From Curtobacterium sp. MCBA15_008 (GTDB lineage Bacteria > Actinomycetota > Actinomycetes > Actinomycetales > Microbacteriaceae): a stretch of DNA of 32,070 nucleotides. The stretch covers positions 1 through 32,070 of the forward strand of contig NZ_MJGN01000019.1 of the NCBI RefSeq assembly GCF_001865065.1, in the 5' to 3' direction. The notes under the pieces are model-generated. The model saw only the letters and a program-made list of their open reading frames with translations, had not been told where the DNA came from and did no database searches. This document shows, in pieces, positions 21,516 through 32,070 of this stretch (within the stretch, counting starts at the first letter, position 1; the number at the start of each line of letters is the position of its first letter). Both the position numbers and the translations under genes were made by a program.

Positions 21516-23086
21516 GCCCCGACGGACGGAGAACCGTGCACCTCGAACCCCTCGACCCCACGACGCTGCCTGAACCGGTCGACGTGTCGGACAACCGCGC
21601 TGCGCTCGCGATGGTGGACGCCGTCATCGCCGCCGGACCGTACGACGCCACCTGGGACTCGCTGTCCGGGTACCGGGCACCGCAGTGGTACCGCGACGCC
21701 AAGTTCGGCGTCTTCCTGCACTGGGGAGCGTTCTCGGTCCCCGCGTTCGGCAACGAGTGGTACCCGCGCACCATGTACCGCCGCGGAACACCGACGTTCG
21801 AACACCACGTGGCGACCTACGGCCCGCACGATCGTTTCGGGTACAAGGACTTCCTCCCGCACTTCCGCATGGAGCACTTCGACCCGGACGAGTGGGTGGC
21901 GCTGTTCAAGCGCGCGGGTGCGCAGTTCGTCGTGCCGGTCGCGGAGCACCACGACGGCTACGCGATGTACGACACGGCGCGCTCACGCTGGAACGTGACC
22001 CAGGTGGGGCCGGAGCGCGACGTCATGGGCGACCTGCTCGCGGCGGTCGACCGGTCCTGGTTGGTGACCGGAGCATCCACCCACCGGGCGGAGCACTGGT
22101 TCTTCATGAACGGGGGAGCGGAGTTCGACTCCGACGTCCGCGATCCCGCGTTCGCCGACCTGTACGGCCCGGCACTGCGCAAGGAGATGAACCCCACCGA
22201 ACGGTTCCTGGAGGACTGGCTCCTGCGCACGGTCGAGATCATCGACTCCTACCGGCCGCAGGTGCTCTACTTCGACACCGGGATCGAGGAACCGTCGTTC
22301 GAGCCGTACATCCGGCGACTCGCCGCGTACTACTACAACCGGGCCGCCGAGTGGGGGCGCGAAGTCGTCATCAACTCCAAGTGGGACGCGTTCCGCCCTG
22401 GATCCGCGGTGCTCGACATCGAGCGCGGCACGATGGGCGGAATCCGGGAAGACGTCTGGCAGAACGACACGTCGGTCTCGCGGACGTCGTGGAGCTGGGT
22501 CGACGGGCACGACTACAAGGGCGCTTCCGAACTCATCCAGGAACTCGTCGACGTGGTCGCGAAGAACGGGAACCTGCTCCTGAACATCGGTCCACGCCCG
22601 GACGGGACCATCCCGGAGGAAGAGGTCGCGCTGCTGGAGTCGGTCGGCGACTGGTTGGCCGTGCACGGCGAAGCGATCTACGGCTCCAGCCCCTGGGTGG
22701 TGTTCGGTGAGGGACCGACATCGCCCGCCGCCGGGTCCTTCACCGACGCGGCGGCGCCCGCCTACACCGCCGAGGACGTCCGCTTCACGCGGATGACCGA
22801 GGTCGGTCACGACTACGTGTACGGCATCGGGCTCGTCCGTCCGGCCGACGGCCGCATGCGGATCCGGAGCTTCGGCTCGGGCAGCCCCCTCGTCGACCGA
22901 CCGATCGTCGACGTCCGGGTCCCGGGCTCGGGGGAGCAGCCGGAGTGGACCCGCACCGAGGACCACCTGGAAGTCGTCCTCCCCGACGCCGAGCGGACCG
23001 GTCCCGGCGGCGCCGTGGTGCGGCTCGAGCTCGCGCCGGAGGGTGCTGCTCCGCGCATCGACTTCTTCCACGGCCTGAACATCTAG
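21512..23086 (+). CDS. GH29 alpha-L-fucosidase, cytoplasmic
   Basis: A 524-residue glycosidase releasing L-fucose from fucosylated glycans. Family features: FLHWGAFSVPAFGNEWYPR with His70; VAEHHDGYAMYD with His146 and His147; STHRAEHWFFMNGG; and VLYFDTGIEEPSFEPY, where Asp255 is the expected nucleophile. NGNLLLNIGPRPDGTIPEEE closes the barrel, and residues about 430-524 form the small C-terminal beta domain. There is no signal peptide, so it acts on imported oligosaccharides. The ATG at 21512 overlaps the permease stop. The catalytic acid is poorly conserved in GH29 and I cannot assign it. GH29 acts mostly on alpha-1,3/1,4 links, with some alpha-1,2 activity, so the linkage is open. Confidence 0.93.
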   Translation: MSPDGRRTVHLEPLDPTTLPEPVDVSDNRAALAMVDAVIAAGPYDATWDSLSGYRAPQWYRDAKFGVFLHWGAFSVPAFGNEWYPRTMYRRGTPTFEHHVATYGPHDRFGYKDFLPHFRMEHFDPDEWVALFKRAGAQFVVPVAEHHDGYAMYDTARSRWNVTQVGPERDVMGDLLAAVDRSWLVTGASTHRAEHWFFMNGGAEFDSDVRDPAFADLYGPALRKEMNPTERFLEDWLLRTVEIIDSYRPQVLYFDTGIEEPSFEPYIRRLAAYYYNRAAEWGREVVINSKWDAFRPGSAVLDIERGTMGGIREDVWQNDTSVSRTSWSWVDGHDYKGASELIQELVDVVAKNGNLLLNIGPRPDGTIPEEEVALLESVGDWLAVHGEAIYGSSPWVVFGEGPTSPAAGSFTDAAAPAYTAEDVRFTRMTEVGHDYVYGIGLVRPADGRMRIRSFGSGSPLVDRPIVDVRVPGSGEQPEWTRTEDHLEVVLPDAERTGPGGAVVRLELAPEGAAPRIDFFHGLNI

Positions 23087-23135
23087 CGCGCGTCGCCGTC
23101 GACGCGTCGCCCTGAACCGAATCGGAGAACACCAC

Positions 23136-27858
<4,723 letters not shown>

Positions 27859-28020
27859 GACGTCGAGGGACCGGTCACGCCCGGCTGGGTCACCACGCCA
27901 GACCCGTCCTGTGAACTCGAACTGACATAATATGCATTATCGGCGCTCGACGCGAACGGATTCCGAGTTCAGATGCGTATATCTCTCTGAGTGATAAATA
28001 ATACTCGCTGTTGTAAGGCA

Positions 28021-28050
28021 TTGTAGATATGGAATGCCTCCTCCTATGCT
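28021..28050 (+). promoter_or_regulatory. candidate promoter of the large surface protein
   Basis: TTGTAG at 28021-28026 and TATGCT at 28045-28050 are spaced 18 bases. Transcription would start near 28057, immediately before the hairpin GGGACCC-CTGTT-GGGTCCC at 28061-28079, which would then form the 5' end of the message and could stabilise or attenuate it. The ribosome binding site GGAGA is at 28104-28108. Assigned by eye. Confidence 0.45.
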
Positions 28051-28060
28051 CGGTGTCCAT

Positions 28061-28079
28061 GGGACCCCTGTTGGGTCCC
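28061..28079 (+). promoter_or_regulatory. perfect leader hairpin
   Basis: GGGACCC pairs with GGGTCCC over a five-base loop, a perfect 7-base stem in the untranslated leader of the gene starting at 28113. No U-run follows, so a 5'-end stabiliser or protein-binding site is as likely as an attenuator. Confidence 0.45.
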
Positions 28080-28112
28080 GCTGCACAAGACGCTTGCGAG
28101 AACTGGAGAACC

Positions 28113-31100
28113 ATGCGATTCCCGAGCAGAGTGCGCTCGATTGCCTCGATACTCGCCGCCCTTGGCATCGTCGTCGGCCTCGTCACCCCGGTCAGCCCGG
28201 CCCTGGCGATCGAGTCAGAAGAGCCCCCCGGCACAGTGGCATCCGAGACGAAGGACATCTCCGTCGAGCGACAGGACAACTCTCCGGCCGGGGCGATGTC
28301 TGGAGCCCGAGAGTCGGAAACGAAGCAGACGGCCACCCCGAGCGTCGAACCAGAGCCCACGCCGAATGCTGGCAGGGACGCCGAGTCGCCTGCCGCATCG
28401 CAGAGCACGATCGGCCTCAAGGTCGACGTCACGAAGGACGGCAACGGACCGTTCACGCGCACCGACGAGCCCGGCGGCGACAGCAGTGCCGAGAACGGCA
28501 TCGTCCGGACCATGGACGCGATCACCTACCGTGTGTCCCTCAACTCGAACAACGGCCCGAGCGCCAACGAGCGCTTCACCGTGCGCTCCCCCGCGGGGAC
28601 GACGTGGGCCGGTGTGCCGAGTGTCTGCAGCGGTGGGGGTTCCGGGATCAGCGGGGCTTCGTTGACGTGCAACATCGGCACGCTCAACGAGGGCCACACG
28701 GTGGCGGTCCCGATCGTCCTCGACGTCTCCGGCGACCTGAAGAACGGCGACGGCCTGGACATCCAGGTGACCGCCACCGCGGACGACACCGCGAACGGAC
28801 CGGTCTCGATGACGTCCAACACGACCGCTGTCTCCGCCGCCGCCCGCTACAACCTCAGCAAGGACGTCCACGCATCCATCCTCGAGACCGGGATCACCGG
28901 TCCGGACGGAACGACGAAGGGGCTGCAGCTGATCTACCCGATCGCCGTCGATTGGCAGCCGGTCGAAGCTGGACAAGGGCTCCTGGGGTTCGAGAAGGCC
29001 GCTGGCTCGATGACGTTCACCGATGACGTCTCCAGGATCCTCGGTTCCGTGCCGTCGAACGCCGTGCTCTGGAACGGTGGGAACCCGGTCTGCGGACCGA
29101 ACGAGTCGAGCGACTGGCGGATGGGTGGACTCCCTGGCGGACGAGGAGGGGGGTCACAGGCCGTCACCGACTCTGGGACGTTCGTCTGCGATCAGTCGGG
29201 TCCCGGCCAGGACATCGATGTCTCGCTCGACGGCACGGTCACCGATCCGACCCACATCCCGTCGAAGAGCGTCACGAACGGCCCGATCGTCGGGGGTACG
29301 AAGTACTACTTCGTCAGCGGCTTCATCAGCCTGTGGATGCCGAACCCACCGGTGGAGACCTCGGTCGAATCGATCAACACGTACACACCTCTCCTCACCA
29401 GCTCTGCCAGCGGTTCGCCGAACTTCCCTGACAGCCACGAGCCCACGGTCGACAACTCGGCACGGCGCAACCTGGCCGAGTACGCACCCGGCGGCGCGAA
29501 GAAACGACTCTTCCGCGCCATCGACAACGGGCGGATCACGGAGCCCGGTTCAGCACGACAGGGCGATCCGTGGACCACTGCAGGCTCGCTGCTCCGCAGC
29601 GAGGTCGACGCGTGGAACCACGGCATCTCCACCTACGAGAACGTGATCGTCTGCGACACGTTCGACCGCGACACGCAGCGCTTGACCCGAGCCGAGAGCA
29701 GGAACGTCGCCGCGTCGACCAAGGGGATCGACGAGGCACACATCCAGTACGCCGCGTACCGGATGACGTCGCCGACCGCCGGGCAACACGCCACCTGCGA
29801 CGACGAGGACGGACCCTGGTACGACCAACCCGAGGACGTCCCTGGCGGGATCGACGCTGTCGGCGCCGTGCGAGCCACCGGCGACATCGCGGGCGGCGCC
29901 GACGCCGCCCTGTACAGCTACGTCACCACGGAGGACGCCGCGGACGGAACGCGTGCGTACGACTTCGGACACGTCTGGTTCGGCGATCGTGAACAGCAGT
30001 GGAGGCACGACATCTGGTCCGATGCCGACCTCGGAGCCGGTCCGCTCTCGGACAGCGTCATCATCACCGAGAACCTTGCGCGGATCCAGAAGAAGATCAT
30101 CGACCCCGGGTTCCAGGCGGAGGACACCCCCGACAAGACCAGCTTCGCCGTCGCGGGCAACACAGTCGACTACGCCCTGTACCCCTCGCTCACGAACGGC
30201 CACACAACCGGGAAGCAGACCAGCGTCACCGTGCGCGACGTCCTCCCCCGTCATGCGACCTACGTCGCCGGCAGCGCGTCTCGTGTTCCAGCGATCGACA
30301 TCACGGAAGACGAGCACGGAAACGATGTGCAACGCCTCACCTGGACGCTGCACGTGAAGCCGAACGTCGCCCTCGACCCGATCACCTACACCGCCACGGT
30401 CTCGAGGCTCACACCGGAAGGTGCGATCACCAACGTGGCCGACATCGCCTCGCCCACCGACAAGTCCGATGCTGAGTTCCGCGATGCTGCACGCGCGGTG
30501 CAGGTCGTCACGACCGGTGGCGTCGGAGTGCAGAAGACCCCTGTCCGCCCGGTCGTCGTCTCCGGAGACCTCCTCGAGTGGACCCTCGGCTACACGAACA
30601 CCGACGCCAGCCCGATCGACGGCATCGACGTGATCGACGTCCTCCCCTACCGCGGTGACACCCGGAACTCCGCCTTCCACGGCTCCGCCGGTCTGGCGAA
30701 ACCCGTTGCGGTCGATGCGGACGCCCACGAGCGGGTGCTCTACACGAAGCGCACGCCGGCAGAGGTCGTCATCGACGCCGGCGACCCGTCGAACACATCA
30801 GGAGGCACGACGCGCTGGTGCAGCGAAGGCCAACTCGGTACCGAAGCCTGCCCGAAGCAGCTGTCGAACGTGACCGCCATCCGCATCCTCCGGAGCGCCC
30901 CCGTCGGCGTGGGAGAGACCATCCTGCACAGAGTGGCAGTCGCGACGACGGGCCAGCGCGACGGCGACCGGTACACGAACCGGTTCGGCCTGCGCGCCTC
31001 GAACCTCGCCCTGCCCGTCCGGTCGAACCCGGCCGCCATCACCGTCGTCGCCGGATCCATCGGTGACCAGGTGTGGTCCGACGAGAACGGCAACGGCATC

Positions 31101-31688
31101 CAGGACGACGCCGAACCCGGGATGTCGGGCATCGCGGTCCGACTCGACGGCACCGACGACCGCGGCGACCCCGTTGCTCGCGACACCACGACGACGGACA
31201 CCGGGAGGTACGAGTTCGACGGGCTGCGCCCCGGCACCTACACGGTGCGCTGGACCGCCCCTGACGGGCGGGAGTTCACGAAGGAGCACGTCGGTCACGA
31301 GCCTGCCCGCGACTCGGACGCGGACGGGGAGGGTGCGACCGGCATGATCGAGGTCGCGGCGATCCGCACCGACGAAGGTCAGCTCGAACGCGTGGAGCGG
31401 AACGACACCGTCGACGCGGGAGTCCTGCCGGGTTCGGTGCGACCGATCGTCCCGCCCGTGGGTCCGGCGGGCCCCGGGGTCACCGATCCGTCAGCCACGT
31501 CGAACGCATCCACAGACGGCGGAGACACCTCGAAGCCGGGAGCGCCGCACCGCACGAGTTCTGCACGTGAGCTGGCGTTCACCGGCTCGGCGGGCATCGG
31601 AGTGCCCGCCAGTGCTGCAGTGCTCCTGGTCCTCGGAGGTGGATTCCTCCTGTTCCGCCGACGGATCCGCACCGCAGAACGGCGCTGA
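28113..31688 (+). CDS. large LAFTG-anchored surface protein, adhesin-like
   Basis: A 1191-residue secreted, wall-anchored protein. Signal peptide MRFPSRVRSIASILAALGIV is followed by likely cleavage after ALA (residue 32). A Ser/Pro/Glu-rich stretch leads to several beta-sandwich domains. Two look DUF11-like: VDYALYPSLTNGHTTGKQTS with VRDVLPRHATYV, and LLEWTLGYTNTDASPIDGID with VIDVLPYRGD. About residues 983-1110 form an SdrD-B-like domain (IGDQVWSDENGNGIQDDAEPG). A Pro/Ser spacer precedes LAFTG (Leu1154-Gly1158), a membrane helix and the tail RRRIRTAERR. The ATG at 28113 has GGAGA at 28104-28108; an earlier ATG at 28029 would place non-secretory residues before the signal. Codon use and charge look less extreme than neighbours, and the leader is AT-rich. 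Ligand unknown. Confidence 0.9.
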   Translation: MRFPSRVRSIASILAALGIVVGLVTPVSPALAIESEEPPGTVASETKDISVERQDNSPAGAMSGARESETKQTATPSVEPEPTPNAGRDAESPAASQSTIGLKVDVTKDGNGPFTRTDEPGGDSSAENGIVRTMDAITYRVSLNSNNGPSANERFTVRSPAGTTWAGVPSVCSGGGSGISGASLTCNIGTLNEGHTVAVPIVLDVSGDLKNGDGLDIQVTATADDTANGPVSMTSNTTAVSAAARYNLSKDVHASILETGITGPDGTTKGLQLIYPIAVDWQPVEAGQGLLGFEKAAGSMTFTDDVSRILGSVPSNAVLWNGGNPVCGPNESSDWRMGGLPGGRGGGSQAVTDSGTFVCDQSGPGQDIDVSLDGTVTDPTHIPSKSVTNGPIVGGTKYYFVSGFISLWMPNPPVETSVESINTYTPLLTSSASGSPNFPDSHEPTVDNSARRNLAEYAPGGAKKRLFRAIDNGRITEPGSARQGDPWTTAGSLLRSEVDAWNHGISTYENVIVCDTFDRDTQRLTRAESRNVAASTKGIDEAHIQYAAYRMTSPTAGQHATCDDEDGPWYDQPEDVPGGIDAVGAVRATGDIAGGADAALYSYVTTEDAADGTRAYDFGHVWFGDREQQWRHDIWSDADLGAGPLSDSVIITENLARIQKKIIDPGFQAEDTPDKTSFAVAGNTVDYALYPSLTNGHTTGKQTSVTVRDVLPRHATYVAGSASRVPAIDITEDEHGNDVQRLTWTLHVKPNVALDPITYTATVSRLTPEGAITNVADIASPTDKSDAEFRDAARAVQVVTTGGVGVQKTPVRPVVVSGDLLEWTLGYTNTDASPIDGIDVIDVLPYRGDTRNSAFHGSAGLAKPVAVDADAHERVLYTKRTPAEVVIDAGDPSNTSGGTTRWCSEGQLGTEACPKQLSNVTAIRILRSAPVGVGETILHRVAVATTGQRDGDRYTNRFGLRASNLALPVRSNPAAITVVAGSIGDQVWSDENGNGIQDDAEPGMSGIAVRLDGTDDRGDPVARDTTTTDTGRYEFDGLRPGTYTVRWTAPDGREFTKEHVGHEPARDSDADGEGATGMIEVAAIRTDEGQLERVERNDTVDAGVLPGSVRPIVPPVGPAGPGVTDPSATSNASTDGGDTSKPGAPHRTSSARELAFTGSAGIGVPASAAVLLVLGGGFLLFRRRIRTAERR

Positions 31689-31693
31689 ATTGC

Positions 31694-31730
31694 GCTGGAC
31701 CGCGGTGTCACCACGCCGTCGCGGTCCAGC
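31694..31730 (+). terminator. hairpin terminator of the surface protein gene
   Basis: GCTGGACCGCG (31694-31704) pairs perfectly with CGCGGTCCAGC (31720-31730) over a 15-base loop, an 11-base stem beginning five bases after the TGA stop codon. It is the expected position for an intrinsic terminator. Confidence 0.75.
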
Positions 31731-31788
31731 CCGGCCGCCGTTCGGCAGACCGAGCAGACCTGACGGACGCCGACGCTGTTCAGGCCGC

Positions 31789-31965
31789 TCAGGACTCCGC
31801 GTCGGCGCCCGGGTCCGCACCGTCGGTCGGCACGTCGTCCGCGTCGATCTCGAGTGCGGCCTGTTCGTCGTCGCGCTCCTCGAGGACCTCGCGGTCCGTG
31901 TCGGGCTGCTCGGGCGCTTCGGCCTGGGTGGTCTCTTCCGAGGGGTCGGGCTGGCTGTAGCTCAT
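31789..31965 (-). CDS. small acidic protein of unknown function
   Basis: A 58-residue, strongly acidic, Glu/Asp/Pro-rich protein (MSYSQPDPSEETTQAEAPEQ onward) with no cysteine, membrane segment or recognisable domain; it is probably disordered. I chose the ATG at 31965 because the open frame upstream is Arg/Pro/Ser-rich shadow sequence. There is no clear ribosome binding site, so a leaderless start is possible. Short acidic proteins of this kind are frequent in Microbacteriaceae annotations, but I cannot name a family. It converges with the surface protein gene. Confidence 0.55.
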   Translation of the reverse strand: MSYSQPDPSEETTQAEAPEQPDTDREVLEERDDEQAALEIDADDVPTDGADPGADAES

Positions 31966-32030
31966 GCGCGGGACGTTACGCGCGGCGACCTGAGCGGGCG
32001 TCCGGCGGTCCGGTGGACGCACCGATGACG

Positions 32031-32070
32031 GACTGGAGGCGCGTGGCGATGCCGCCACGCGCCTCCAGTC
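32031..32070. terminator. perfect 18-bp-stem hairpin at the window edge
   Basis: GACTGGAGGCGCGTGGCG (32031-32048) pairs with CGCCACGCGCCTCCAGTC (32053-32070) without mismatch over the loop ATGC. The core GGAGGCGCG recurs at 17065-17098 and, as one arm, at the start of the window. It is most likely a terminator for a gene beyond the right edge, since the small acidic gene reads away from it. A repeat element is the alternative. Confidence 0.6.

Larger units (their letters stand above)
27859..28112 (+). other. AT-rich intergenic leader before the large surface protein
   Basis: This 254-base gap has no gene. From about 27905 to 28060 it is visibly AT-rich (ATAATATGCATTAT, GATAAATAATA) in an otherwise roughly 70% GC window. 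Inverted repeats: TGAACTCG (27912-27919) with CGAGTTCA (27964-27971), and AGGCATT (28016-28022) with AATGCCT (28033-28039). A weak GGGTC/GACCC pairing at 27887-27905 is the only hint of a terminator for the galactosidase operon. The composition suggests foreign origin or a silenced promoter. Confidence 0.7.

Noticed and set aside
19082..21952. A 956-residue minus-strand open frame across the importer permeases
   Set aside because: Arg/His/Asp-rich with no domain pattern, lying against three clear plus-strand genes.

Overview
The window is about 70% G+C, with GTG and TTG starts, tight ATGA/GTGA gene overlaps, carbohydrate ABC importers that lack their own ATPase, and cell-surface proteins ending in an LAFTG sorting motif (the class E sortase type). 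This points to a high-GC Gram-positive actinobacterium, most likely Microbacteriaceae and possibly plant-associated Curtobacterium. The genus is inferred from style and gene content, not from a database match. I see no rRNA, tRNA, CRISPR array, intact mobile element or replication origin.

Left part (1-5.4 kb): a glycerol and dihydroxyacetone module. glpF-glpK (minus strand) diverges from dhaK-dhaL-dhaM (plus strand). The DhaM subunit is fused to an HPr domain. Two identical 14-bp palindromes sit in the shared intergenic region and probably co-regulate both operons. No linked regulator is present.

Middle-left (5.4-16.3 kb): several small independent units. A TetR regulator diverges from a stand-alone ketoacyl-ACP synthase across two similar palindromes. 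An MmyB-type XRE regulator diverges from an SDR oxidoreductase. A three-gene CUT1 sugar importer has no enzyme or regulator beside it. A GNAT acetyltransferase diverges from a zinc alcohol dehydrogenase whose stop codon lies inside a 17-bp tandem repeat. A choice-of-anchor-A surface protein follows; its signal peptide is readable in the DNA but has no ordinary start codon.

Middle (16.3-17.1 kb): a lone arsenate reductase (ArsC), what looks like a decayed DUF2255 gene, and a strong hairpin terminator.

Middle-right (17.1-27.9 kb): the most coherent system in the window. A LacI-type regulator diverges from an apparent seven-gene operon: lipoprotein binding protein, two permeases, GH29 alpha-L-fucosidase, aldo/keto reductase, FucU fucose mutarotase and GH2 beta-galactosidase. 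Two LacI-type palindromes bracket a recognisable promoter. The layout suggests import of a fucosylated galactoside (for instance a plant xyloglucan side chain or Lewis-type glycan), then cytoplasmic removal of fucose and galactose. The usual fucose isomerase, kinase and aldolase are absent, so the aldo/keto reductase may start an oxidoreductive route. The GH2 enzyme lacks the histidine that contacts the C6 hydroxyl of galactose in E. coli LacZ.

Right end (27.9-32.07 kb): an unusually AT-rich leader, a 1191-residue LAFTG-anchored adhesin-like protein with DUF11-like and SdrD-B-like domains, a small acidic protein, and a perfect 18-bp-stem hairpin at the window edge.
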